Shown piece after piece: positions 35,824-43,641 of a stretch of DNA of 64,000 nt. The notes below the pieces were generated by a model. The model saw nothing but the letters and a program-made list of their open reading frames with translations. It did not search any database and had not been told where the DNA came from. A program made the position numbers and the translations under genes. The stretch lies in assembly GCF_001870785.1 (NCBI RefSeq), contig NZ_MOLV01000019.1, positions 62,001-126,000 of the forward strand. The letters are read 5' to 3'. Numbering within the stretch: the stretch's first letter is position 1; each line of letters opens with the position of its first letter. Source of the DNA: Exiguobacterium sp. KRL4. Its GTDB lineage: Bacteria > Bacillota > Bacilli > Exiguobacteriales > Exiguobacteriaceae.

Positions 35824-35869
35824 TTTAAACATATGAATATTTATACTGTCAATTGTATTTTTATTTATT
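35824..35869 (-). promoter_or_regulatory. argC promoter overlapped by two ArgR (ARG) boxes
   Basis: Minus-strand promoter TTGACA (35852-35847), 17 bases, TTTAAA (35829-35824). The box at 35852-35869 read on the minus strand, AATAAATAAAAATACAAT, fits the Bacillus ARG box CATGAATAAAAATKCAAK at about 15 of 18. A weaker box at 35832-35849 (TATGAATATTTATACTGT, 11 of 18) lies two bases away. Tandem boxes so spaced over the -35 and spacer fit repression by an ArgR/AhrC hexamer with arginine. Confidence 0.72.
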
Positions 35870-35880
35870 TTAAGACACAG

Positions 35881-35936
35881 AAAAAGGCTTTGATCAATGA
35901 CATCTCACTCGATGTAACTGATCAAAGCCTTTTTTA
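35881..35936. terminator. Terminator after the small membrane protein gene
   Basis: AAAAAGGCTTTGATCA / TGATCAAAGCCTTTTTT stem with a 22-base loop, between the 31-residue protein gene and the argC promoter. It shields the arg operon from read-through. Confidence 0.8.
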
Positions 35937-35947
35937 CGTTTTTTCAT

Positions 35948-36043
35948 TTATCTTTTTTCTGCTCGTTGTGCGACTAGATGATCGATCCCAAAAACACTAA
36001 CGCCCATTAAAGCAATGACGACGACAAAAATTGCAGTAAACAT
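35948..36043 (-). CDS. Very small single-helix membrane protein
   Basis: A 31-residue peptide, MFTAIFVVVIALMGVSVFGI then DHLVAQRAEKR: one membrane helix and a basic C-terminal tail. AGGAGGGATTAC precedes the ATG with good spacing, and a strong terminator follows directly. The open frame continues upstream but without a ribosome binding site. I do not recognise a family. The arrangement (own promoter region, site and terminator) supports a genuine small protein. Confidence 0.65.
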   Translation of the reverse strand: MFTAIFVVVIALMGVSVFGIDHLVAQRAEKR

Positions 36044-36110
36044 ATGTAATCCCTCCTGTTCACAAAATAGACATCTCTTATTTCCTATTGTGCAAGATTT
36101 CTTTAAAAAA

Positions 36111-36159
36111 AGAAAGCGTTTACGACAAAAAATCGTCACATTTTGATTTATTTTGTCGT
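36111..36159. promoter_or_regulatory. cre-like site and inverted repeat in the nhaC intergenic region
   Basis: AGAAAGCGTTTACG at 36111-36124 fits cre at about 12 of 14 positions. Beside it, ACGACAAAA (36122-36130) and TTTTGTCGT (36151-36159) form a nine-base inverted repeat with a 20-base centre. The region serves the divergent nhaC gene and the 31-residue protein gene. Possible operator; the protein that binds is unknown. Confidence 0.35.
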
Positions 36160-36180
36160 TTTCCAGCAAAATCTAGATAG

Positions 36181-36209
36181 TTGACGAATACTCTCATATC
36201 CGATAACAT
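36181..36209 (+). promoter_or_regulatory. Sigma-A-like promoter of nhaC
   Basis: TTGACG (36181-36186), 17-base spacer, TAACAT (36204-36209), about 75 bases before the nhaC start. Confidence 0.55.
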
Positions 36210-36282
36210 AACAACTGTTCTTTACTTTCGTACGTAAAAGCAAACAAGCATAAACGCAACATAGAATTAAGGAGGTGGAAGC

Positions 36283-37656
36283 ATGCGCATATCCTTTCGT
36301 GAGTCCGCAGCTATCCTAGGAATCAGTATCATCATCTTATTATCTGTATTATTCGGTGCCAAAGCCGAACCGCATCTTGCCATTTTATCGAGTTTGATTT
36401 TCATCACAGGTTATGCCGCTTTCCGTGGTTTTGGATACGAACAGCTTGAACAACATATGATCAGCGGGATTCGTGAAGCCATCAAACCAATTTTAATCAT
36501 GTTACTCGTCGGGATGACGATTGCCGTCTGGATGATGAGTGGTGCCGTTCCGACACTTCTCCATTTTGGACTTGAAACGCTGTCTGCTACCTGGTTTGCT
36601 CCAAGTGCTTTGATCATCACAATGATTGTGTCAACGTTTACCGGTAGTTCGTTTACGACGATCGGGACCGTAGGTGTCGCTTTAATGGGGATTGCCGTTG
36701 CACTTGGTGTCAACCCGGCACTTGCCGCCGGTGCCATCATCAGTGGAGCTTGTTTTGGCGACAAGATGTCTCCATTGTCGGATACGACAAATTTTGCACC
36801 AGGTATCGTCAATGTTTCGGTGTTTGATCACATCCGTTTCATGATGGGTACGACCATTCCAGCGATTACCATCACTTTTATTTTGTTCTTTATTTTCGGA
36901 CGAGGTGACGGTTCGATTGATTCAGAAACGATCGGCTCGACCCAACAAGAACTAGCTCGGTTGTTTGATTTATCACCGTGGACACTGCTGTCACCGCTTC
37001 TTGTGATGATCCTCGCTTTACGTAAGACACCTGTCGTCCCAACACTAATCGTTGGTGTGTTGAGTGGACTGCTGTTAACCGGGCTGACACAAGGAAATTG
37101 GAATATCGGACAATGGATGAGTGTCATTCAAAATGGTTTGAAGTTAGAAACTGAAAATCAGACCGTTTCTAATATCATCAGTAAAGGTGGTCTTCAATCG
37201 ATGATGTGGTCCGTCTCTCTTGTCATGTTAGCTTTGGCTTTCGGTGGTGTTCTTCGCGGGATCGGTGTCATCGATGTCATCATCGAACACACTGTTTCTA
37301 GACTGAAACGCGACGGGAGCATCATCTCATCTGCTGCTCTCGCTTCCATTGGTGTCAATTTCATGGCGGGGGAACAGTACTTGTCCATCTTGTTGCCAGG
37401 ACAAGCATTCAAAAAGATTTTTGAAGACCGTTCGATTGATCTACGCTTCTTGTCACGCGCCCTAGAAGATGGTGGGACGCTCGTCAATCCATTGATTCCT
37501 TGGGGCGTATCCGGCGCATTTTTCGCATCGACACTTGGTGTCCCGGTCACAGCGTACGTGCCGTTTGCGTTTTTCTTGCTGCTTTCACCATTCTTTACAT
37601 TCGTGTTTGCTTTCACCCGTCCCACTAAAAAACCTGCACAGGATTTGGCCGCTTAA
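36283..37656 (+). CDS. nhaC: Na+/H+ antiporter, NhaC family
   Basis: Polytopic exchanger of 457 residues. NhaC features are seen: VGMTIAVWMMSGAVPTLLHFGL, STFTGSSFTTIGTVGVALMG, SGACFGDKMSPLSDTTNFAPG and the late segment ALEDGGTLVNPLIPWGVSGAFFA. AAGGAGGTGGAAGC precedes the ATG. Related proteins may also exchange malate/lactate (MleN); the organic acid or plain sodium role cannot be separated by eye. Confidence 0.87.
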   Translation: MRISFRESAAILGISIIILLSVLFGAKAEPHLAILSSLIFITGYAAFRGFGYEQLEQHMISGIREAIKPILIMLLVGMTIAVWMMSGAVPTLLHFGLETLSATWFAPSALIITMIVSTFTGSSFTTIGTVGVALMGIAVALGVNPALAAGAIISGACFGDKMSPLSDTTNFAPGIVNVSVFDHIRFMMGTTIPAITITFILFFIFGRGDGSIDSETIGSTQQELARLFDLSPWTLLSPLLVMILALRKTPVVPTLIVGVLSGLLLTGLTQGNWNIGQWMSVIQNGLKLETENQTVSNIISKGGLQSMMWSVSLVMLALAFGGVLRGIGVIDVIIEHTVSRLKRDGSIISSAALASIGVNFMAGEQYLSILLPGQAFKKIFEDRSIDLRFLSRALEDGGTLVNPLIPWGVSGAFFASTLGVPVTAYVPFAFFLLLSPFFTFVFAFTRPTKKPAQDLAA

Positions 37657-37685
37657 TTCGCGCCTTCACCTCATAATTTTTCCGA

Positions 37686-37717
37686 GTAGAACTGTTTATT
37701 CAGTTCTACTTTTTTTG
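37686..37717 (+). terminator. Terminator after nhaC
   Basis: AGTAGAACTG / CAGTTCTACT stem-loop followed by TTTTTTT. Confidence 0.85.
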
Positions 37718-37927
37718 AGAAAAAACGTATTTGACTCTTCTTCACTTTCGATTTGTTTGGCAAAAACTGTACAGAATTCATCAATCACAAATAAAGATGT
37801 GTAGATCTAAAGGGAAATGGGAATATACCAAACATAAGATTAAAAAATTACAACGAATTATAAAGAGAGAAATTTGCACCCGACTTTTGGGATGCCTTCG
37901 GTGTAATTTTGTAGGAGGAGTTCGATT
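37718..37927 (+). other. Leader of the small DUF3006-like gene, with hairpin
   Basis: No gene seen in this stretch. A 7-pair stem TTGCACC (37874-37880) / GGTGTAA (37900-37906), containing an inner CCC/GGG, ends about six bases before GTAGGAGGAG. Its position suggests it could influence ribosome access. It does not match a riboswitch class I know. Confidence 0.4.
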
Positions 37928-38137
37928 ATGATCAAACGTGGCACACTGGAACGGCTTGATGGAAAATATGCTGTTCTTCTCTGGGAGAACGGTTCAAGTT
38001 TCATCCCACGCCGCTATCTGCCGACTGAGGCAAGGCTTGGTGATACAATATTATTCGATGGTTCAAGTTACTCAATTGATGCATCTAGTTCTACGCAGTC
38101 TTCCTTTCAAACATTTTCGTTTCGGCAAATGGGTTGA
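37928..38137 (+). CDS. DUF3006-like small protein
   Basis: A 69-residue protein; the first 50 residues (MIKRGTLERLDGKYAVLLWE, then IPRRYLPTEARLGDTILFD) resemble DUF3006, a small beta-rich domain of unknown function found in many Firmicutes. The C-terminal 20 residues are Ser/Gln/Phe-rich and unlike that domain. GGAGGAG precedes the ATG. Not part of an operon. Confidence 0.7.
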   Translation: MIKRGTLERLDGKYAVLLWENGSSFIPRRYLPTEARLGDTILFDGSSYSIDASSSTQSSFQTFSFRQMG

Positions 38138-38142
38138 CACAT

Positions 38143-38222
38143 AAAAAGCCTTCTGTCCGTGAGAATTGACCAATAGACAATCTGTCTCTTGTTAGTCCTT
38201 TCTTGCATACAGATGGCTTTTT
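38143..38222. terminator. Large two-stem hairpin element between convergent genes
   Basis: Outer stem AAAAAGCCtTCTGT (38143-38156) / ACAGAtGGCTTTTT (38209-38222) encloses a 52-base loop with an inner stem AGACA/TGTCT (38175-38187). A T-run follows on each strand. It probably ends both convergent genes, but the loop is far longer than in the other terminators here. Confidence 0.6.
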
Positions 38223-38229
38223 TTGGTGT

Positions 38230-38679
38230 TTACCGGACATGGAGCGTTTGTTCACAACAGTTCGGACAAGGGGTCTGCGCGACATCATCCAACGATAGTC
38301 GCGTTAATACGGATCCATCCCGTTCACATTGATGTGTCGGTTCGATAATTTCTTTTTCCAGCAATAAGGCACACCAAAAGCGGGTCGAGATCTCATGACA
38401 AGTCGGACATTGGAATAAATCATATTGATGGGGGACCCACCCTTCTTCAATCTCATCAATATGCGCATGATACGCGCGAATGAGATCGGCCCGGATTCGG
38501 TCATCAATCTGCTGACGGCTGACTAACGGTTCCTGATAAGGCGGTACGAATAAAAACGGCAAGGCGGAAGTAGAATGTTCGATCCCATATGTCAACATGG
38601 ACGGAAAAGACTTCCATTCTTCTTTTTGTCCCACTTCAATGCTTTGGTGATACGTACAGACACCACAGTACAGTTCCAT
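38230..38679 (-). CDS. Cysteine-rich zinc-ribbon-like protein, unknown function
   Basis: A 149-residue soluble protein with Cys pairs at both ends: YCGVCTYH near the N-terminus, FQCPTCHEI and HQCERDG in the second half, and TPCPNCCEQ at the C-terminus, consistent with two zinc ribbons. The middle is helical (VSRQQIDDRIRADLIRAYHAHIDEI). GGAGGATAAAAGC precedes the ATG. It lies four bases behind a thioredoxin-like gene, so both are one transcript. No family recognised. Confidence 0.7.
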   Translation of the reverse strand: MELYCGVCTYHQSIEVGQKEEWKSFPSMLTYGIEHSTSALPFLFVPPYQEPLVSRQQIDDRIRADLIRAYHAHIDEIEEGWVPHQYDLFQCPTCHEISTRFWCALLLEKEIIEPTHQCERDGSVLTRLSLDDVAQTPCPNCCEQTLHVR

Positions 38680-38683
38680 GCTT

Positions 38684-39229
38684 TTATCCTCCGATCTTCT
38701 GCACCATTTCCTGTAACATCTTTTCCGTAACCGGTCCTACATGCTTGCCGACAATCGTTCCTGTCCGATCAATGATATAGGTCGCAGGCATCGCAACTAA
38801 GCGGTAATCTTTTTCAGACTGTCCCTTCGTATCATAAAGGACAGAGTAGGTGATGGGTGTTTGCTTTAGAAACTGTTCGACGTCCGTCAATCGCCTTTCT
38901 GCAGTCGTCACGTTAATCCCATATACAGGAATGTTCGTAGATTCAGAAAACCGATTTAACTCTGGTATTTCCTGCCGGCACTGAGGACACCAGGTTGCCC
39001 AGAAATTAATGATGATGAGTTGATCCGTCAAGTCGGTTAAACGGACGGGTTGACCATTTTGTTCTAATTCGAGGTCAGGTGCTTTCATTCCTGTTTCAAG
39101 TCCCCCTTCCGCCTGTTGCTTCGCTTGAATTTGTTGCTGATCTTGTTTGGTTTCGTATGTGCTATAACTGGTGTAGACGACACCTGAAACGACAACTGTC
39201 ATCAGAAGATACAATACATATTTTTTCAC
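38684..39229 (-). CDS. Membrane-anchored thiol-disulfide oxidoreductase, TlpA/ResA type
   Basis: Extracytoplasmic thioredoxin-like protein of 181 residues with an N-terminal anchor (YVLYLLMTVVVSGVVYTS) and active site FWATWCPQCRQEIPEL (CxxC), followed by ERRLTDVEQF and the cis-Pro region VAMPATYIIDRTG. I prefer the GTG at 39229, six bases after TGGAG; an earlier GTG at 39241 touches its site. ResA-type proteins reduce apocytochrome c or other extracellular thiols; no ccs genes are adjacent. Confidence 0.87.
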   Translation of the reverse strand: MKKYVLYLLMTVVVSGVVYTSYSTYETKQDQQQIQAKQQAEGGLETGMKAPDLELEQNGQPVRLTDLTDQLIIINFWATWCPQCRQEIPELNRFSESTNIPVYGINVTTAERRLTDVEQFLKQTPITYSVLYDTKGQSEKDYRLVAMPATYIIDRTGTIVGKHVGPVTEKMLQEMVQKIGG

Positions 39230-39288
39230 TGATTTCTCCACTCCTCTATTCCTCTAGTTTAGCAGAATCGTTCCCTATATTTGCGACA

Positions 39289-39327
39289 AAAAAAGTGTCC
39301 AAATTCCTAATCGGAATCGGACACTCT
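39289..39327 (-). terminator. Terminator after the NAD(P)-binding protein gene
   Basis: GTGTCCGATTCC / GGAATTTGGACAC stem followed by TTTTTTT on the minus strand. Confidence 0.82.
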
Positions 39328-39373
39328 ATTTGTGAACCCTATAGAACTTCATGAATTTTATCTTGAATGACTA

Positions 39374-40084
39374 TTAGTTGTAACGTGGTAATTGTTTTTT
39401 CACTTGTCGGTTATCCTTGACACTACCTACTGCTTCATCTCCACCAAGTGCTTCGTTTAACGCTGTTTTGCCTTGTTTGACCTCCAGGCGGCGATTGAAC
39501 ACAGCCCGGTTATCGACAGAAGCGACAAGAATTGAAGCGACGTCCGTTTCCGAAATCGTTGCTTCTTTGACATCCTTTAAGTCTTCATCTGCTTCAATCA
39601 ATCCGCGGCCTTCTCCATCGACGATATCGACTGGACAGATGATGGTATAAGTCAGGCCACTATGCTCGACCTGCTCTTCAGCCGCATTTTTCGCAGCATA
39701 GAACGGATACATTTCTTTTTTAAACTGATTTGGACGATCAGCGCCATAGGCACTGAGGAGGACGAAATGACGAACACGCGCCTTTTTCGCAGCATCAATC
39801 GTTTTCAAGGCCACCGTCCGGTCGAGCAACTCGATTTCCGTCGCTTCTCCGTCGACACCGGCCGTTGCCGCACAAATGACAGCATCTTGTCCGGAAACGC
39901 CATGTTCGATGACTTTTTCGAGTTCTGTTTCGATGTCGACATAGTGCGCCTTGACACCCAGTTTCTCAAATCGTTCGACTAAATGTTGATGCCGTACGAT
40001 GACAGTGACCTGATGACCTTTTGCTAGCGACTTGACGACACGAGCTCCGATTGTACCTGATGCACCTACAACTAATACTTTCAT
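39374..40084 (-). CDS. NAD(P)-binding Rossmann protein, SDR atypical
   Basis: A 236-residue oxidoreductase-like protein of the NAD(P)H-binding (NmrA/YwnB-like) group. The cofactor loop is VVGASGTIGARVVKSL at the N-terminus; then AVICAATAGVDG, a YxxxK-like YPFYAAKNAAEEQV, and YTIICPVDIVDGEGRGLI. GGAGGGACCTATCAT precedes the ATG. Substrate unknown. Confidence 0.85.
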   Translation of the reverse strand: MKVLVVGASGTIGARVVKSLAKGHQVTVIVRHQHLVERFEKLGVKAHYVDIETELEKVIEHGVSGQDAVICAATAGVDGEATEIELLDRTVALKTIDAAKKARVRHFVLLSAYGADRPNQFKKEMYPFYAAKNAAEEQVEHSGLTYTIICPVDIVDGEGRGLIEADEDLKDVKEATISETDVASILVASVDNRAVFNRRLEVKQGKTALNEALGGDEAVGSVKDNRQVKKQLPRYN

Positions 40085-40163
40085 ATGATAGGTCCCTCCT
40101 CGATAGATTAGTCACCTTTAGTAATTTCCACTGTTCGAGAAAGAACAAACCCCTTTTGAAAAA

Positions 40164-41387
40164 TTAATCATTTTTTAGCGTCCCGTAAAATGTCGTATCG
40201 AGTTTCGCACGCAGTTCTTTCAGTTCTTTTTCCTTTGGGAAATCATAGAAGATACCATTCATCCGTTCGCTGACACCTTCGACTTCAAGGTGTTCACGCT
40301 CCGACAACAAGGCAAGTGACAAGCCAGCCGTCATCATTTGACGAACACTGACGTCTAGATTCATCTCTTCTTTCATATAGCGGTTTGCATCAGGAATACT
40401 TGACCAACCTGTCGGCTTCATCAAATCTGTCGCTACGGCTTGGATGACTTCAGATTGACGATTCGCGCGGGCAACGTCGGTATCTGATTTCCGGTGTCTG
40501 GAATAGGCCAGTGCCATCGCTCCGTCCATATGATATTCTTTTCCTTTTTGGAACGTATACTGATTGGCTTTTCCACTGGCATCTTGTTCGGAGAATGTTC
40601 CTGTCGATACAAGGTCGATCCCACCAATCTCATCGATCAAACCGATAAAACTATCAAAGGAAATGACGATTTTACTATCGATGTCTTGATCGAGCAGTTC
40701 ACTGACGGCACTACTTGTACAGTCTTCACCTCCGTAGGCGAACGCGTGTGTAATCTTATCTTTTTTCCCGTCTTCACAAGCAATTGGTGTATACGTATCT
40801 CGCGGAATCGACGTCAGTTGAATCGTCCGTGATAAGGGAACGAACTGCATGACGGACAACGAGTCTGACCGCGATCCCCGTAACGATTCTCCTGGTCGTG
40901 CATCACTACCAATCAGCAGGAATGTAAATGGTTGTGAACCGAAAACGATGAGTCCGATTAAGATAAGCATGATGAGACCAATCAGTTTCCCTTTAAAACG
41001 TCGTTTCTTTTTTGCGGCCGGCTGCTTTTTTAAAGCACGATCGGACGAACGAGAAGCACTTGGTTCGTCCGTCCGGCGGTTACGTGACGAACGTCGTTGA
41101 TTCAATCGGTTTTTGACCACAACCGCAAACCGGTTTCCCGAGCGAAACACTGTGCCGAATCCCGTCCGAAGGCGCCGTTGACCTGCTGTTTGTCGGGCAC
41201 CTGCCGTCTGCTTTTTCCGTTCAATGGGCGGATTATCTAAATAACGCTGACTAGCAGATTGTTCCTGCCTCGGACCAGCCTCGTTCGGTTCCTGTTCTTG
41301 CTCTCCATGAGGATGCTCTTCTGACTCACGTAACCCTTCTTGACGTTTTCGTTCTAACCGGGAACGTCCCGAGTGAAATTCTTCCAT
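40164..41387 (-). CDS. LCP (LytR-CpsA-Psr) family glycopolymer ligase
   Basis: Membrane enzyme attaching wall teichoic acid or other anionic polymers to peptidoglycan. It has 407 residues: an unusually long basic, Gln/Arg/Ser-rich cytoplasmic tail (1-128), one helix (about 133-150, LIGLIMLILIGLIVFG), then the extracellular LCP domain with GSDARPGESLRGSRSDSLSVMQF, TSIPRDTYTPI (catalytic Arg/Asp), HAFAYGG, GGIDLVS and AYSRHRKSDTDVARANRQ. Two Cys (ACEDG and GEDCTSS) could form a disulfide. GGAGGTAGCTT precedes the ATG. Confidence 0.9.
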   Translation of the reverse strand: MEEFHSGRSRLERKRQEGLRESEEHPHGEQEQEPNEAGPRQEQSASQRYLDNPPIERKKQTAGARQTAGQRRLRTGFGTVFRSGNRFAVVVKNRLNQRRSSRNRRTDEPSASRSSDRALKKQPAAKKKRRFKGKLIGLIMLILIGLIVFGSQPFTFLLIGSDARPGESLRGSRSDSLSVMQFVPLSRTIQLTSIPRDTYTPIACEDGKKDKITHAFAYGGEDCTSSAVSELLDQDIDSKIVISFDSFIGLIDEIGGIDLVSTGTFSEQDASGKANQYTFQKGKEYHMDGAMALAYSRHRKSDTDVARANRQSEVIQAVATDLMKPTGWSSIPDANRYMKEEMNLDVSVRQMMTAGLSLALLSEREHLEVEGVSERMNGIFYDFPKEKELKELRAKLDTTFYGTLKND

Positions 41388-41401
41388 AAGCTACCTCCGT
41401 T

Positions 41402-42148
41402 TTAATCGCGCGATAAGTGTTTTTCCTGTAAGAAATGACGGAGATACGTCCGTTTTGGTTCCTTCATTGAAGCTGCCATCTGATAGACCCAGCCTTCCGT
41501 CCGTCGCCCGTCGGTCCGGTCTCCGTAATAAGCAGATGTCTCTTCTTCATATTGAGTCAACAACTGACGCATCGTCTCGTCATTAGTATACGTATTCCGG
41601 TGGAAGACCGCATCCATCGGAAGGCGGGGTTTTTTACCCGGCTCTTGGTCCGGTACACCAACCGCGACACCAAACAACGGGACGACATGATCTGGTAAAG
41701 CCAGCAGTTCACTTACTTTCGCCGCATCATTTCGCAGTGATCCGATGTAAACCGTACCGTACCCTAACGACTCTGCTGCCACGACCAGGTTTTGTGCTGC
41801 AAGTCCTGCGTCGACTGCTCCGACAATCAGTGCTTCCGTTGTCTCGACGGTCCGATCGACTGCCCCTGATGCCAGATTAGCTGCTAAGACATGTTTGTGA
41901 TAATCGATACAGAAGACAAAGAAATATCCATTTTCCGCGACATATGTTTGACCACTCGCTACTTCGACTAGTCGTTGTTTGATGGTGTCGTCTTCGACTC
42001 CAATGATGGCATAAGCCTGTTGATAGGAAGATGTCGATGCTGCCTGCGCCGAACGGACTAGAATATTGATTGTCTCCTGGTCCAATTGGTCGGTCTTGAA
42101 TTTCCGAATCGACCGATGATTAAGTAAATGTTGAATAGTTTCGTTCAT
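41402..42148 (-). CDS. Nitroreductase / NADPH-dependent flavin oxidoreductase (NfrA-like)
   Basis: FMN-dependent oxidoreductase of 248 residues, like NfrA/NfsA. HRSIRKF at the N-terminus binds FMN phosphate; also QAASTSSYQQAYAI, QNLVVAAESLGYGTVYIGSLRND and FGVAVGVPDQEPGKKPRLP. AAAGGGGCGATTATTC precedes the ATG at 42148; the longer frame to 42205 has no site. It lies 14 bases before the LCP gene on the same strand, so they may share a transcript, with no obvious functional link. Confidence 0.9.
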   Translation of the reverse strand: MNETIQHLLNHRSIRKFKTDQLDQETINILVRSAQAASTSSYQQAYAIIGVEDDTIKQRLVEVASGQTYVAENGYFFVFCIDYHKHVLAANLASGAVDRTVETTEALIVGAVDAGLAAQNLVVAAESLGYGTVYIGSLRNDAAKVSELLALPDHVVPLFGVAVGVPDQEPGKKPRLPMDAVFHRNTYTNDETMRQLLTQYEEETSAYYGDRTDGRRTEGWVYQMAASMKEPKRTYLRHFLQEKHLSRD

Positions 42149-42291
42149 GAATAATCGCCCCTTTGAATTAATGATTCTCTTAACGATAGGCAAACATGAA
42201 CTCAAAGTGCAAATGAAAGATGTTCGATTTATAAAAAAATCGGGAAAGGGATAAAAGAAGTATTGTGTCTTTTTGTCGAAGGAGGGCGATC

Positions 42292-43203
42292 ATGAGAATT
42301 CGTAAACTACGTCTTTTACTCGAACAATATGGCGATACGACCCTTCGCGACATCATCGTAGAAATCTATCGCCAACTCCCCAAACAAGTCATCGAAGAAA
42401 AAGAACTCGATTTGATGTTATCTCAGTTCGCTAAGTATAAAGGATTGCAGAAGGAACAAGAACAACCGACCGTCGAGCAGACGATTGAACAAACGGAACA
42501 ATTTATTCAACTTGCTTATGATTTTCATTATCTGGAGGCAAACGAACTCGTTTCGCTTCGTGAACAAAAAAATTGGTATGTGACAGCCAAACGTTTACTC
42601 AAACATTTACGGCATTACATCGGTCGAAAAAACGGGACACGTGTCGCCTTTGAGGAATTCTTTTTTTTACTCTCCTCTGCAGCTGGAGAAGAGCCCCTCT
42701 TTTTGAGTAACGATCCGTTTCGACTGATTAAAGTCACACAAGTCGAATTGTTCGAAGAGCTTGTCGGCTACTATAAGCTCGAAGCACCCGATCAGACGTG
42801 GATGCAACGCGCCATCTATACGGCCGTCAAGGTGCCGATCGATGTGGATACAGAACGGAGCGACCTGTTCCTCGCCGTCCTCACACACTGTACGAATAGC
42901 TCAGAACGCGAATCCTATGTCTCGTTATTGAATAACCATGCTAAAAAATTACAGATGAAAGTTCGTGTGGATGCTGACATGTTATTGCTGTATCAAGAAA
43001 TCCGCTTCGCCGAACTGCACGCCTTGATTGCTCTACGTGAACTAGAACGGGCCGAGGCCATGTTATTCACAGAATACATCCCTTATTTTTCACATCGTTC
43101 GACGCCATTTCGTTATTATCTCGACCTGCTTGAACAAGCTGGATTAGAGGAGGAGCATGAACGAATCGAGCGCGTCGGTCGAAGAAAACACATTCATTTT
43201 TGA
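42292..43203 (+). CDS. Conserved-looking soluble protein of unknown function
   Basis: A 303-residue helical protein without signal or membrane segment, rich in Glu, Gln and Leu (EIYRQLPKQVIEEKELDLML, EQTIEQTEQFIQLAYDFHYL). The latter half (LLLYQEIRFAELHALIALRELERAEAML) may form helical hairpins resembling TPR-like repeats. GAAGGAGGGCGATC precedes the ATG at 42292. Divergent from the nitroreductase gene. No family recognised. Confidence 0.7.
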   Translation: MRIRKLRLLLEQYGDTTLRDIIVEIYRQLPKQVIEEKELDLMLSQFAKYKGLQKEQEQPTVEQTIEQTEQFIQLAYDFHYLEANELVSLREQKNWYVTAKRLLKHLRHYIGRKNGTRVAFEEFFFLLSSAAGEEPLFLSNDPFRLIKVTQVELFEELVGYYKLEAPDQTWMQRAIYTAVKVPIDVDTERSDLFLAVLTHCTNSSERESYVSLLNNHAKKLQMKVRVDADMLLLYQEIRFAELHALIALRELERAEAMLFTEYIPYFSHRSTPFRYYLDLLEQAGLEEEHERIERVGRRKHIHF

Positions 43204-43215
43204 TAAATAATCAAC

Positions 43216-43263
43216 TAAAAGACGCAGGACTCTGCATATCGTAGAGAGGTCTGCGTCTTTTTC
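43216..43263. terminator. Bidirectional terminator
   Basis: AAAAGACGCAGGACTCT / AGAGGTCTGCGTCTTTTT stem between convergent genes. Confidence 0.82.
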
Positions 43264-43268
43264 TAGCA

Positions 43269-43529
43269 TTAGTCTGTTGCGTTGACAATTCCTAATCCAA
43301 CCGTCGCAAGTAATGCGATACAGGCAAACAAAAAAGCCATGTCATTGGGTGAATCAAAACCGTCATACGTCGGTTCCTTTTGATCGGTGATGATTTCATC
43401 CATCGTCCCGTAACTTCCGTACGTCGTCGATTCTCGGACACTCGGTTCGTTTTTTTCGATTTCCTGTGCTTGTATCGGAATCGCTAAAATGATCCAAAAG
43501 AAGCTTAATGCAATCCATGTTTTTTTCAT
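43269..43529 (-). CDS. Small exported or membrane protein, unknown
   Basis: An 86-residue protein with a cleavable-looking signal (MKKTWIALSFFWIILAIPIQ, then AQE), an acidic extracellular stretch (residues 22-60) and a C-terminal membrane helix (MAFLFACIALLATVGLGIV). GGTGGTGAAGAG precedes the ATG. No family recognised; a type I membrane topology is predicted. Confidence 0.65.
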   Translation of the reverse strand: MKKTWIALSFFWIILAIPIQAQEIEKNEPSVRESTTYGSYGTMDEIITDQKEPTYDGFDSPNDMAFLFACIALLATVGLGIVNATD

Positions 43530-43641
43530 CTCTTCACCACCTAAATATTTACCTTAAATTTCAAAATAAAACCATTTAATAAACATTTATTTGTATACTA
43601 TACGTACTGGCTTTCATTTTCTTTGAAAGGGCGTCTAGGAT

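Noticed and set aside
37731-37931. 66-residue frame before the DUF3006-like gene
   Set aside because: No ribosome binding site, odd composition (basic with scattered Cys), and it runs over the real gene's site.
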